Shown: positions 1 through 8,139 of the stretch, piece after piece
How the letters are laid out: each line of letters opens with the position of its first letter
Position numbering within the stretch: the stretch's first letter is position 1
Source of the DNA: Streptomyces sp. WMMC500
Lineage (GTDB): Bacteria > Actinomycetota > Actinomycetes > Streptomycetales > Streptomycetaceae
Reading direction: 5' to 3'
DNA length: 64,000 nucleotides
Assembly (NCBI RefSeq): GCF_027497195.1
Contig: NZ_CP114905.1
Coordinates: 2,590,001 to 2,654,000 of the forward strand
Made by a program: the position numbers and the translations under genes
The notes under the pieces: generated by a model
Database searches by the model: none
Told to the model about the DNA's origin: nothing
What the model saw: only the letters and a program-made list of their open reading frames with translations

Positions 1-168
1 GCGCCCCGGCCCCGCTCCCGCGGCCATCGGCACCCCCATCCGCTTCCCCTACGCACGAGTAAAGGCTCTCCCACCGACTGTCGCACCTCCGGCCCCGTTC
101 CGGCGAGAACCGAGCGGACGCGGGCGCGCGGGTCGTAGCATCCGGGTGCCCGTAAGGTGCCGGTCATG

Positions 169-184
169 GGTCCGTTCGGCCCTA
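169..184 (+). promoter_or_regulatory. Putative DevR/DosR-type box upstream of the response regulator
   Basis: GGTCCGTTCGGCCCTA lies 54 bases before the regulator's start. Eleven of its first 14 bases match the mycobacterial variant GGGACTTTCGGCCC, including the intact TTCGGCCC half. DevR autoregulates through such boxes in mycobacteria. Autoregulation here is an inference from this similarity alone. Confidence 0.35.
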
Positions 185-237
185 CCCCCGCGTAGCGGTG
201 CCGAGGACGATCGAGCCAGCCCCGCAGGAGCTGAAAG

Positions 238-933
238 GTGCCCGACGTGACAGAGGAAAGGCAATTCTCGGCGGCCCGCCCCATCAGGGTCTTCCTCGTC
301 GACGACCACGAGGTGGTCCGGCGCGGCCTGCGCGACCTGCTGGAGGCCGAACCCGGCATCGAAGTGGCGGGCGAGGCGGGCACCTTCGCCCAGGCGCTCG
401 CCCGCGGGCCCGCGCTGCGGCCCGACGTCGCCGTGCTGGACGTACGGCTGCCGGACGGCGACGGGATCGGGGTCTGCCGCGAGCTGCGCTCGCGGATGCC
501 CGAACTGGCGTGCCTGATGCTGACGTCGTTCGACGACGACGACGCGCTGCTGGACGCGATCATGGCGGGCGCCTCGGGCTACGTGCTCAAGCAGATCAAG
601 GGCGGCGACCTGGTCTCCGCGGTACGCACCGTGGCCTCCGGGCAGTCCATGCTCGACCCGGCGACCACCGCCCGGCTGATGACGAACCTGCGGCGCGACG
701 ACGGCCCTTCGGAGCCGGGGAACGAGGCGCTCGCCGGGCTGTCGCCGCGCGAACTCGACGTGCTGGAGCTGATCGGCGAGGGGCTGACGAACCGGCAGAT
801 CGGCCAGCGGCTGTTCCTGTCCGAGAAGACGGTGAAGAACCACATATCCCGGCTGCTCGCCAAGCTGGGCGTGGAGCGCCGCATACAGGCGGCGGTGCTC
901 GCCAGCAAGGCGCACCGGCCGCCGGGCGCGTGA
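238..933 (+). CDS. NarL/LuxR-family response regulator, DevR/DosR-like
   Basis: Two-component transcription factor of 231 residues. The receiver domain (about 15-130) has the acidic pair D22-D23, phospho-acceptor D68 in [12 protein letters not shown]96 and K118. A GerE/LuxR helix-turn-helix spans about 168-225 with [18 protein letters not shown] and [12 protein letters not shown]. The stretches [13 protein letters not shown] and ERRIQAA, and the RPPG tail, resemble Mycobacterium DevR (DosR). The GTG start is preceded by AGGAG with good spacing; a second GTG lies 9 bases downstream. The likely partner kinase is the next gene, but it is on the opposite strand and convergent, whereas devR-devS are normally co-transcribed. 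Expected role: hypoxia, redox or NO dormancy regulation. The family call is solid; the signal is inferred from the kinase. Confidence 0.9.
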   Translation: MPDVTEERQFSAARPIRVFLVDDHEVVRRGLRDLLEAEPGIEVAGEAGTFAQALARGPALRPDVAVLDVRLPDGDGIGVCRELRSRMPELACLMLTSFDDDDALLDAIMAGASGYVLKQIKGGDLVSAVRTVASGQSMLDPATTARLMTNLRRDDGPSEPGNEALAGLSPRELDVLELIGEGLTNRQIGQRLFLSEKTVKNHISRLLAKLGVERRIQAAVLASKAHRPPGA

Positions 934-975
934 CGCCCGCCGTACGCCCCCTCCGCGGGCCGTACGCCGCGCCGG

Positions 976-2787
976 TCAGGCCCGCCCGGGGTCCCGGGCG
1001 CCCCCGTCCGTGCCGTCCGCTCCGTCCTCCCGCGCGTCCGCCTGCGCCGCCGGGGCGCCCCGGTCCTGCGCCGCCCGCCGGTCCAGCGGCACCCGCCACA
1101 CCAGGCGCGTACCGCCGCCCGCCGGAGGGTCGAGCGTCAGCTCGCCGCCGAGCTCCCGGGCCCGCTCCGCGATGTTCGCCAGCCCGCTGCGCCGCCCGCC
1201 GGGCGGCAGGCCGCGCCCGTCGTCCGTCACCGTGAGCGCGACGAGGCCCTGTCCCGCGATCACCGTGATGTCGACCGACGACGCGCCCGCGTGCCGGGCG
1301 GCGTTGGAGAGCGCCTCGCCGAGCACCGCCACGAGGTGGTCGGCCACCGGCGCCGGCACGTCGGTGTCCAGCAGCCCCTCGGTCCGCAGCGCGGGCGTGA
1401 ACCCGAGCGTGGCGACCGAGTCCTTGACCTGGCTGAGCACGCGCAGCCGCAGGCCCTGCGCGGTCGCCCCGCGCTCGTGCCGGCGCAGGCCGAAAATCGT
1501 GGTGCGGATGATCTTGATGGTCTCGTCCAGGTCGTCGACGGCCCGCAGCAGCCGCTCCGTGCCCTCCTCGTGCGTCACGAAGCGCAGCGCGCTCTGCAGC
1601 GTCATGCCGGTGGCGAACAGCCGCTGGATGGCCAGGTCGTGCAGGTCCCGGGCGATGCGGTCGCGGTCCTCGAAGAGCGCGAGCTGCTCGGCGTCCCGGC
1701 GCCGCTGAGCCAGCTCCATGGCCACCGCCGCCTGCCCGGCGAAGCCCACGAGGGCGTCGGTCTCCTCCGGGCCGAAGCGCTCGCCGCCCGGCTCGCGGCC
1801 GACCAGGAGCACACCCCGCAGCCCGTCGCTGGTGCCCAGCGGCACGGCGACCGCGGGGCCGATGCCGCTGACCGGCAGCACGCTGGCGCGTACCCGCTCG
1901 TCGCCGGCCATGTCGTCGCTGATCGCCAGCTCCACCCGGGTGAAGGCGGCGCCGGACAGCGTGCCCTTCATGGGCAGCGTGCGCCCTTCGAGCCCGTCGG
2001 CGGCGGTGCCCTGGGCGAGCACGATGCGCAGTTCGTCGGCGCCCTCGGCGGGCAGCGAGACGGTGCCGAGGTCGGCCCTGAGGATGCTGCGGGCCCGGTC
2101 CAGCATCAGGCCCAGCACCTCCTGCTCCTGGGCGCCGGAGAGCAGCGTGTTGGTCACCTCGGCGCTGGCCTCGATCCAGCGCTGCCGGCGGCGGGCCTCC
2201 TCGTAGAGCCGGGCGTTCTCGATCGCCACGCCCGCGGCCACGGCGAGCGTCGACAGGACCGCCTCGTCCTCGCCGTCGAACTCCTTGGCGCCGCGCTTCT
2301 CCGTCAGGTAGAGGTTGCCGAAGACCTCGTCGCGGACCCGGATGGGCACACCGAGGAAGGAGTGCATCGGAGGGTGATTGGCCGGAAAGCCGTAGGAGGA
2401 CGGGTGGTCCTGGAGCTGATGGATGCGCAGCGCCTCCGGGTGCCGGATCAGCTCGCCGAGCACGCCGTGCCCCTGGGGCAGCGGTCCGATCTGCTCGTAC
2501 TCCTCGACCGAGATCCCCACGGGGATGAACTGCGCCAGCCGCTCGCCGGGTTCGATCACGCCGAGCGCCCCGTACTCGGCGTCGACGAGCACCACCGCGG
2601 CCTCCACGATCCGCCGCAGGACCTGGCGCAGATCCAGCTCCCGGCCGACCGTGAGCACCGCCTCCAGCAGGCTGTGCACGCGGTCGCGCGTGCCGCGCAC
2701 CTCGTCGATGCGCAGTTGCAGCTCGTCCAGGAGCTGATCGAGTTGGAGCCGGGGCAACTGCCCGCCTCCGTGTCCGCTTGTCGCCAT
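976..2787 (-). CDS. DevS/DosS-like sensor histidine kinase with two GAF domains
   Basis: Soluble sensor kinase of 603 residues with no membrane segment. GAF-A spans about 40-195 and GAF-B about 215-360, followed by a HisKA_3 dimerisation helix with phospho-acceptor H383 in RDLHDLAIQRLF and an HATPase domain (N-box EALSNAARHAG, G-box DDGRGLPPGG). GAF-A contains NHPPM, whose H138 aligns with the proximal heme ligand H149 of M. tuberculosis DosS. It also has FGNLY, whose Y160 aligns with distal Y171. This makes a heme-based O2/NO/CO or redox sensor likely. The start is an ATG preceded by a G-rich ribosome site. The gene converges on the DevR-like regulator 42 bases away. The C-terminal ~35 residues are a low-complexity charged tail. 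Heme binding is an inference from aligned residues. Confidence 0.88.
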   Translation of the reverse strand: MATSGHGGGQLPRLQLDQLLDELQLRIDEVRGTRDRVHSLLEAVLTVGRELDLRQVLRRIVEAAVVLVDAEYGALGVIEPGERLAQFIPVGISVEEYEQIGPLPQGHGVLGELIRHPEALRIHQLQDHPSSYGFPANHPPMHSFLGVPIRVRDEVFGNLYLTEKRGAKEFDGEDEAVLSTLAVAAGVAIENARLYEEARRRQRWIEASAEVTNTLLSGAQEQEVLGLMLDRARSILRADLGTVSLPAEGADELRIVLAQGTAADGLEGRTLPMKGTLSGAAFTRVELAISDDMAGDERVRASVLPVSGIGPAVAVPLGTSDGLRGVLLVGREPGGERFGPEETDALVGFAGQAAVAMELAQRRRDAEQLALFEDRDRIARDLHDLAIQRLFATGMTLQSALRFVTHEEGTERLLRAVDDLDETIKIIRTTIFGLRRHERGATAQGLRLRVLSQVKDSVATLGFTPALRTEGLLDTDVPAPVADHLVAVLGEALSNAARHAGASSVDITVIAGQGLVALTVTDDGRGLPPGGRRSGLANIAERARELGGELTLDPPAGGGTRLVWRVPLDRRAAQDRGAPAAQADAREDGADGTDGGARDPGRA

Positions 2788-3012
2788 CGCATCCCCCCAC
2801 AGGACCCCGGGTGGTCAGACAGCACCTCCCTGCACCACGGTAGCCAGGTCGTCACGCTCCGGGAGCCGTTCCCGGTCACCCGAATGCACGATCCGGCGAG
2901 AGCCTGCGGAAAGCCTCACGCAGTGTGGAGGCCGTGAGCGGGGAACGAGCCCGCGACGAGGAGACGCGGCGCGCGAGGGGCGCACGTCTGCCCCCGGCCG
3001 TACCGTGGGCAC

Positions 3013-3585
3013 ATGGCAGAGAACGAGACCCTGGCCCTGCACTCAGCCGCGCTCGACCAGTTCGCCGGGTACGTCCACCAGGTCGGGCCCGACCAGTGGG
3101 GGGCGCCCACGCCGTGTACGGACTGGAGCGTGCGCGATCTCGTCAACCACATGACCGTTGAGCAGTTGTGGGTGCCGCCGCTGCTCGCCGGGGACACGGT
3201 CGCGGGGGTGGGCGACGAGTACGACGGCGACCAGCTCGGCGACGATCCCGTGGCCGTCTGGGACGAGGCCGCCGCCGAAGCCCGGGCCGCCTTCGCGGAG
3301 CCGGTCGCCCTGGCCCGTACCGTGCACCTGAGCTACGGGGACAGCAAGGCCGAGTCGTACTGCGTGGAGATGGCCGTCGACGCCATCGTGCACTCCTGGG
3401 ACCTGGCCCGGGGCATCGGCGCGGACGACGTACTGCCGCCGGAGCTGGCGGAGTTCGCGCTGGAGCAGGTGGAGCCGCAGGCGTCGATGCTGGCGGCCAG
3501 CGGGCTCTTCGCCGACCCGGTGCCGGTGCCGCCCGGCGCGGACGCGCAGACGCGGCTGCTGGGTCTGACCGGGCGCCGCGACTGA
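3013..3585 (+). CDS. TIGR03086-type DinB/mycothiol-dependent maleylpyruvate isomerase-like protein
   Basis: Protein of 190 residues with the actinobacterial pattern DQWGAPTPCTDWSVRDLVNH near the N-terminus and a later DAIVHSWDLARGIG. The family folds as a DinB-like four-helix bundle and usually carries metal-binding His residues (here the H in VNHM and the H in IVHSWD). Relatives include mycothiol-dependent isomerases and transferases, but most, like this one, have no assigned substrate. The gene stands alone, divergent from the DevS-like kinase with about 225 bases between the two starts. The start is ATG. No signal peptide or membrane segment. Family membership is confident; the reaction is unknown. 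Confidence 0.8.
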   Translation: MAENETLALHSAALDQFAGYVHQVGPDQWGAPTPCTDWSVRDLVNHMTVEQLWVPPLLAGDTVAGVGDEYDGDQLGDDPVAVWDEAAAEARAAFAEPVALARTVHLSYGDSKAESYCVEMAVDAIVHSWDLARGIGADDVLPPELAEFALEQVEPQASMLAASGLFADPVPVPPGADAQTRLLGLTGRRD

Positions 3586-3647
3586 GCCGCGCGGGCCCGT
3601 TGCGGGGCCGGGGCGTGGTGCAGGCGATCGCGCCGGTCAGGCCCGTT

Positions 3648-5846
3648 TCAGTCGTCGGTACGGCCGAGACGTTCGAGGACCGCTTGCCGGCCGTCCCGCA
3701 GCCAGGAGGTGTCCGGCAGGATTTCCAGGCCCTCGTCGTAGCAGGCCAGCGCCTCTTCCGGACGTTCGAGCGCCGCTAGCGCGGCCCCCTTCCGGCCCCA
3801 TGCCGTGGCCCGCCAGACGTCGTCGTCCTCCGCCGCCGCGACGGCGCTTTCGTAGCAGGCCAGCTCGTCCTCGTCGTGCCCGTGCAGCCTGGCGTGGATC
3901 AGGCCCTTGTGCACCAGCAGCTCCGCCGTGGCCCCGTACAGGCACAGCGCCTTCTCGCAGTACTCCCGGGCCTCCTCGTAGCGCTCAAGGCGGTAGGCGG
4001 CGAGCGTGAGATTGCACGAGGTGCTCGGGTCGTCCGGCTCCAGCTCGGCCGCCCGCAGCAGGACGTCGAAGGCCTCCGCGGGACGCGACAGCAGCAGGAG
4101 CGTGTTGCCCTTGTTGGCGAGCGCCACGGCAGAGCGTGGCGCCACGGCCAGGGCCCGGTCGAGGTCCACCAGCGCCTCGGCGTGCCGGTACTGCCGGCCG
4201 CGCAGCAGAGCCCGGATGACCAGCATGTTCGGGTCACGCGGCCGCAGCTCGACGGCCCGGGAGGCAGCCTCCTCCGCTTCCTCGAAACGTTCCAGGTCTG
4301 CCAGCGCGTCGGCCTTGACCCCCCACACGTTGCCGATGTCGGGCCGTATCTCCAGGGCACGGTCGTAGCACTCCAGAGCATCCTCGTGGCGCCTCTGGGC
4401 GAGGAACTGGTTCCCGCGGTTCAGCCACGCGCTCGGCTCCCGCGGGTTCAGCCCGACGGCGTGATCGTAGGCGGCCACCGCTTCTCCGGCTCGGCCCAGC
4501 CTGCCCAGCGCCATGCCGCGCACCTGCCACAGCTTGCCGAGGACGACATCGCCGTCCCCCTCCCGGCCGGCCGTCCGCAGGCCGTCCTCCACCTCCCCCA
4601 GGGCTTCCTCGCAACGGCCGAGATGGATGAGCCCCACCGCCCTGGACACGTACTCCTCGGCGGTCAGGCGCGGGGTCTCGGGAGGCGCCGGCGCGGGGCG
4701 GCCGAGCGCTTTCCGGTACACCCCGTCCAGCAGCTCACGCACCGCCGCGAAGTCCGGCGGACGGTTCTCCCGGTCCGCTTCGGTGCACGCACGGATCAGC
4801 CGGTGGAGCGGGGTGCGCCGGGTGCGCCAGCCGGCGGTACGGCCGGCGTACGCCCCGGCGGGCACACCGGCGGGCGGCAGCACACCGGTGACCATCTGGA
4901 AGAGCACCACGCCGAACGCGTAGACGTCGGCGCGGGTGTCCAGCACGGCGCCGGGGGCGTACTGCTCGGGCGCCATGTAGCGCGGCGTTCCGGCCACCGT
5001 CGTGTACAACGCCTGTGCAGCGGCGGGCAGTTCGCCGAGGCCGGGGAGGTCGGCGTCCGCGGAGTCGAAGGCGCGGGCCAGTCCGAAGTCGGTCACGCGC
5101 AGCGTGCCGTCGCCCGTCAGCAGGCAGTTCGCCGGTTTGACGTCCCGGTGCACCAGGCCCAGTTGGTCGTGGCCGTGGCGCAGCCCGTCGCACAGGTGCC
5201 GGGCGAACCGCAGGGCGCGGGCGGGCGGCAGCGCGCCGGCCGCCAGCAGACCGGCCAGGTCGCCGCCCTCGGCGTACTCGGTGACCACGCAGGGCAGCCC
5301 TTCGATCCACTCCACGTGCTCGGCGGGCGCGACGTGCCGGTGCGGGCGCAGCCGTACCCAGGTCAGCGCCTCGCGCTCGAAGCGGGCCCGGTCCTCGTCG
5401 CTCCACAGCAGCCGGGTGTCGTAGGTCTTGAGCACCTTGCGCGCGCCGTTGTCGCTGGAGCGAACCACGTAGACAACGCCGAATCCGCCGCGGCGTACCT
5501 CCAGCACGGTCCAGTGGCCGATGTGCCGCTGGCTGGCCAGGCGCTGGCCGACCCGGAAGTTCTCCCGCTCCTGTCGTCCGCGGTCCATGCCGTCCAGGCC
5601 GGCCACGGCCGCGGCACACGACGGGTCGACGGCCAGGGCACGGGCGTAGGCGCGGCGCGCCATCGCGGCGCGGCCGAGCCCGCGGAGCGCGTCGGCGAGT
5701 TCGACGTGCGCCGCGGCCCGGTCGGGGCGCAGGTTCACGGCCGCGCCGAGCAGGCGGGCGGCCTCCTCGTACCGGCCCGCGGCCAGCGCGGCCCGGCCCG
5801 GCGCCGCGGAGCGCTCGTAGTCACGTTCGGCGTCAACCGTGTCCAT
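3648..5846 (-). CDS. Ser/Thr protein kinase flanked by TPR repeats
   Basis: Soluble Hanks-type kinase of 732 residues. An N-terminal TPR-like pair (about 10-80) is followed by the kinase domain (about 105-375) with glycine loop GGFGVVY (120-126), Lys137 in ARKVLK, HRDVKPAN (233-240), DFG (253-255), APEQ (292-295) and DVYAFGVVLFQM. From about 390 to the end it is a long TPR superhelix of roughly eight repeats (for example YDHAVGLNPREPSAWLNRGN). All catalytic residues are present, so it should be active. There is no transmembrane or PASTA segment, unlike PknB. The ATG at 5846 begins just before the first TPR; the frame stays open further upstream but that part overlaps the neighbouring gene. 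The TPRs presumably bind substrates or partners; no target is evident nearby. Confidence 0.88.
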   Translation of the reverse strand: MDTVDAERDYERSAAPGRAALAAGRYEEAARLLGAAVNLRPDRAAAHVELADALRGLGRAAMARRAYARALAVDPSCAAAVAGLDGMDRGRQERENFRVGQRLASQRHIGHWTVLEVRRGGFGVVYVVRSSDNGARKVLKTYDTRLLWSDEDRARFEREALTWVRLRPHRHVAPAEHVEWIEGLPCVVTEYAEGGDLAGLLAAGALPPARALRFARHLCDGLRHGHDQLGLVHRDVKPANCLLTGDGTLRVTDFGLARAFDSADADLPGLGELPAAAQALYTTVAGTPRYMAPEQYAPGAVLDTRADVYAFGVVLFQMVTGVLPPAGVPAGAYAGRTAGWRTRRTPLHRLIRACTEADRENRPPDFAAVRELLDGVYRKALGRPAPAPPETPRLTAEEYVSRAVGLIHLGRCEEALGEVEDGLRTAGREGDGDVVLGKLWQVRGMALGRLGRAGEAVAAYDHAVGLNPREPSAWLNRGNQFLAQRRHEDALECYDRALEIRPDIGNVWGVKADALADLERFEEAEEAASRAVELRPRDPNMLVIRALLRGRQYRHAEALVDLDRALAVAPRSAVALANKGNTLLLLSRPAEAFDVLLRAAELEPDDPSTSCNLTLAAYRLERYEEAREYCEKALCLYGATAELLVHKGLIHARLHGHDEDELACYESAVAAAEDDDVWRATAWGRKGAALAALERPEEALACYDEGLEILPDTSWLRDGRQAVLERLGRTDD

Positions 5847-5923
5847 GGCCCTCAGCTTGCCGCACCGGCCTCGGTCGACGACACACGGCAGGCGACGATC
5901 GGTTGGTCCGCGGGAAACGCGCT

Positions 5924-6385
5924 CTAGGACTCCGCGCGCTGCGGGGCCGTGAGTATCGTTCCCTGCGCCACCGCGCACAGTTCGCCGCCGGCCCCGCCGT
6001 CCTCGGCAGCCCCGGCGGACGCGGCGCCCGGCGCGACCACGTAGACGTCGCAGCGGCAGACCGCCTGGCGCCGGCCCCCGTGCACCACGTACGCCTCGGC
6101 CCGCAGCGTGCCGTCCCTGGCCGGCCGCAGGTACTGGACCGAGAAGCCGCCGGTGATGATCGCCGGGCCCAGGACCGTGCCCGCGGCGAACGTCAGCGCG
6201 TTGTCGGCGGCGTAGGCGAGCAGGCCGCCGTGCGCGTAGCCGTACTGCTGCCGCAGGTCGTCGCGGATGTCCACCTCCAGCGTCGCGGCGCCGTCCGCGA
6301 ACGCGGTGATCCGGGCGCCGAGCAGCCGGCTGAACGGCTGCTCGTCGAGCACCTGCTGCGCGAAGTCGATCCCGAGGTCCGTCAT
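5924..6385 (-). CDS. PaaI-type hotdog-fold thioesterase
   Basis: Small protein of 153 residues with the hotdog core. FSRLLGARITAFADG is followed by the family signature YGYAHGGLLAYAADNAL and then TGGFSVQYLRPARDG, the central helix and strands of PaaI/YbgC-like acyl-CoA thioesterases. These enzymes hydrolyse acyl-CoA thioesters in the cytoplasm. The acyl group cannot be read from sequence. The G and H of AHGG and the D of ADN occupy the usual active-site positions. A C-terminal Ala/Gly-rich insertion (about 115-135) is unusual in length. It lies 77 bases upstream of the TPR-kinase on the same strand; no functional link is evident. Confidence 0.8.
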   Translation of the reverse strand: MTDLGIDFAQQVLDEQPFSRLLGARITAFADGAATLEVDIRDDLRQQYGYAHGGLLAYAADNALTFAAGTVLGPAIITGGFSVQYLRPARDGTLRAEAYVVHGGRRQAVCRCDVYVVAPGAASAGAAEDGGAGGELCAVAQGTILTAPQRAES

Positions 6386-6419
6386 GTGACCCCACGGTAA
6401 CGGCTGTTGAGCTGGGCTC

Positions 6420-7001
6420 CTACCCGCGCTCCGGCACCCGCAGCTCGACCCAGGTGCACTTGCCGCGGGGCAGCAGGTCCACGCCCCAGCGGTCGGCGAC
6501 CTGGTCGATCAGGAACAGCCCGCGCCCGCTGGTGTCCATGTCGCGCACCGGCATCAGACACGGCAGCGCGCGCGACGGGTCGCGCACCTCGATGCGGATC
6601 CGGCCGCTCCGCCGCGACATCCGCAGCCCGAACGTGCGCGCCCCGGTGTGCCGTACGGCGTTGCCGACCAGCTCGGAGACCAGCAGCACGGCGTGCTCGG
6701 CGAACCGCGGCGACATCCCCCAGTGCCCGACGACGACCGACTCGGCGAGCCGACGGGCGGTCCCGGCGGACTCCGGCCGCGAGGGCAGCCGCACCTCGCC
6801 GACGGCCGGGTTGCCCCACAGCTCGACGGGGCCGGAGGGCGCGCCCCCCTCCGCGCCGGCCGGGGCGGCGGTGGGGAAGCTGCGGTAGGCGGGCGAGGGC
6901 AGCGGCCGCAGCAGGGGCCCGTGCGGCCGCCGTACGGCGAGGGGCGCCGGGGGGGCCGGCTGTTCCCGGTGGAGTTGCTGGGTGTCCTCAAGGCCCGCCA
7001 T
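6420..7001 (-). CDS. ATP-binding protein, anti-sigma-factor (RsbW-like) HATPase
   Basis: Protein of 193 residues with one HATPase_c domain of the SpoIIAB/RsbW type after a Pro-rich, probably disordered N-terminus (about 1-60). The N-box is ELVGNAVRHTG, the G1 region is DMDTSGRGLFLIDQVADRWG, and the lid is short. There is no dimerisation or phospho-acceptor helix, so it is not a two-component kinase. Streptomyces encode dozens of these; characterised members bind and phosphorylate anti-anti-sigma partners or inhibit sigma factors. No sigma or STAS gene is adjacent, so the partner is unknown. It begins at ATG 35 bases upstream of the thioesterase on the same strand. Confidence 0.82.
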   Translation of the reverse strand: MAGLEDTQQLHREQPAPPAPLAVRRPHGPLLRPLPSPAYRSFPTAAPAGAEGGAPSGPVELWGNPAVGEVRLPSRPESAGTARRLAESVVVGHWGMSPRFAEHAVLLVSELVGNAVRHTGARTFGLRMSRRSGRIRIEVRDPSRALPCLMPVRDMDTSGRGLFLIDQVADRWGVDLLPRGKCTWVELRVPERG

Positions 7002-7206
7002 GGCCTCATGATGGCGCGGACGGACGCCTTTGGGAGCATTTCCGCGCCAACAAGTCCTTCGGAAGCCTACGTTCCGTGAACGCCCTCCGGCATATGCCAG
7101 GGTCGTACGGCCCCTACCCCACCCCGCTGAACTGCGCGAACTCCCCGGCAGCCGCCGGCCGCACGGCCCCGGAACGCCGCCATCGCCGAAGTCCTGCTTC
7201 GGACGT

Positions 7207-7232
7207 CCACTACCCCCGGCCGGGGGTAGTGG
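7207..7232. repeat. 26-base perfect palindrome
   Basis: The arm CCACTACCCCCGG is followed immediately by its exact reverse complement, with no spacer. It lies 61 bases past the enoyl-CoA hydratase stop and about 205 bases before the HATPase gene's start, both on the minus strand. It could be a transcription terminator or a protein-binding operator. The absent loop and lack of a T-run leave either possible. Confidence 0.6.
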
Positions 7233-7293
7233 TCACGCAGCGTCGCCGGCGGCCCGGGGCGGCGGAACCGCCGGCGGCACCCGCGGGGCGGGC

Positions 7294-8061
7294 TCAGCGG
7301 AACTCCGCCTTCCCCGGCCCCTTCTCCACGAAGCTGCGCATCCCGGTCTCCCGGTCCTCGGTGGCGAACAGCCCCGCGAACCAGCTCCGCTCCAGCGCGA
7401 GCCCCGTCTCCAGGTCGGTCTCCAGACCGTGGTCCACCGACTCCTTCGCCGCCCGCAGCGCCATCGCGGGCCCCTTGGCCAGCTTCGCGGCCCAGGCGTG
7501 CGCCTGCGCGTACACCTCCGCGTCCGCCACCACCCGGTCGACGAGCCCGAGCCTCAGGGCCTCGTCCGCCTTGACCATCCGGCCGGTGAAGATCAGGTCC
7601 TTGGCCCGCGCGGGCCCCACCAGCCGGGCGAGCCGCTGCGTGCCGCCCGCGCCGGGGATCAGCCCGAGCAGGATCTCCGGCTGCCCCAGCTTCGCGCTCT
7701 CGCCGGCGATCCGGATGTCGGCGCAGAGCGCCAGCTCGCAGCCGCCGCCCAGGGCGTACCCGTTGACCGCGGCGACGACCGGCTTGGGCACCCGCGCCAG
7801 CGCCGTGAACGACTCCTGCAGACCGCGGCTCCGCGCGACCATGGCCGCGTGGTCCATCGCCTGCATCTCCTTGATGTCGGCGCCGGCGGCGAAGACCTTC
7901 TCGCCGCCCCACACCACCAGGGCGCGTACGTCGTCACGGCCGGCCGCCTCGGCGGCGAGTTCGCGGATACGGTCCTGGACGGCGATGTCCAGGGCGTTCA
8001 TGGGCGGGCGGTCCAGGCGCAGCGTACCGACGCCCTCGGCGACCTCCAGGTATGCAGTCAT
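7294..8061 (-). CDS. Enoyl-CoA hydratase/isomerase
   Basis: Crotonase-fold enzyme of 255 residues, the usual length, hydrating trans-2-enoyl-CoA in beta-oxidation or amino-acid catabolism. The oxyanion-hole segments are AAGADIKEM (about 58-66) and NGYALGGGCEL. Both catalytic glutamates of the rat-type enzyme are present at the correct spacing of 20: E109 in GGGCELAL and E129 in GQPEILLG. This argues for a true hydratase rather than an isomerase. The tail ends RETGMRSFVEKGPGKAEFR, typical of the family. The ATG at 8061 is preceded by an inverted repeat at 8072-8087 that could bind a TetR- or GntR-type acyl-CoA regulator. It appears monocistronic. Confidence 0.92.
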   Translation of the reverse strand: MTAYLEVAEGVGTLRLDRPPMNALDIAVQDRIRELAAEAAGRDDVRALVVWGGEKVFAAGADIKEMQAMDHAAMVARSRGLQESFTALARVPKPVVAAVNGYALGGGCELALCADIRIAGESAKLGQPEILLGLIPGAGGTQRLARLVGPARAKDLIFTGRMVKADEALRLGLVDRVVADAEVYAQAHAWAAKLAKGPAMALRAAKESVDHGLETDLETGLALERSWFAGLFATEDRETGMRSFVEKGPGKAEFR

Positions 8062-8071
8062 GCCACCACAC

Positions 8072-8087
8072 GTTAGCGGTCACTAAC
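8072..8087. promoter_or_regulatory. Inverted-repeat operator before enoyl-CoA hydratase
   Basis: GTTAGCGGTCACTAAC: exact 5-base arms (GTTAG/CTAAC) around a 6-base centre, ending 10 bases before the coding start. Size and position suit a TetR-family fatty-acid or acyl-CoA repressor. The regulator is not identified in the window. Confidence 0.45.
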
Positions 8088-8090
8088 GCC

Positions 8091-8130
8091 GCGGGGCCCG
8101 GTGCGCTTGCTCACACGCACCGGGCCCCGC
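8091..8130 (-). terminator. Strong hairpin terminator of the L,D-transpeptidase gene
   Basis: Perfect 15-base stem (left arm GCGGGGCCCGGTGCG, 8091-8105; right arm 8116-8130) with a 10-base loop. It begins 9 bases after the transpeptidase stop and just ahead of the enoyl-CoA hydratase promoter region, so it insulates the two minus-strand genes. Confidence 0.8.
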
Positions 8131-8139
8131 CGTCCGCGT

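Noticed and set aside
596..2800. Long open frames opposite or out of frame with the kinase and most other genes
   Set aside because: Arg/Ala/Gly-rich translations without domains, produced by GC bias at third positions of the true genes; the in-frame proteins have clear families.
2859..2875. CCGGGA-N5-TCCCGG inverted repeat upstream of the DevS-like kinase as a DevR site
   Set aside because: Spacing and core do not match the DevR consensus, and short GC repeats are expected by chance here.
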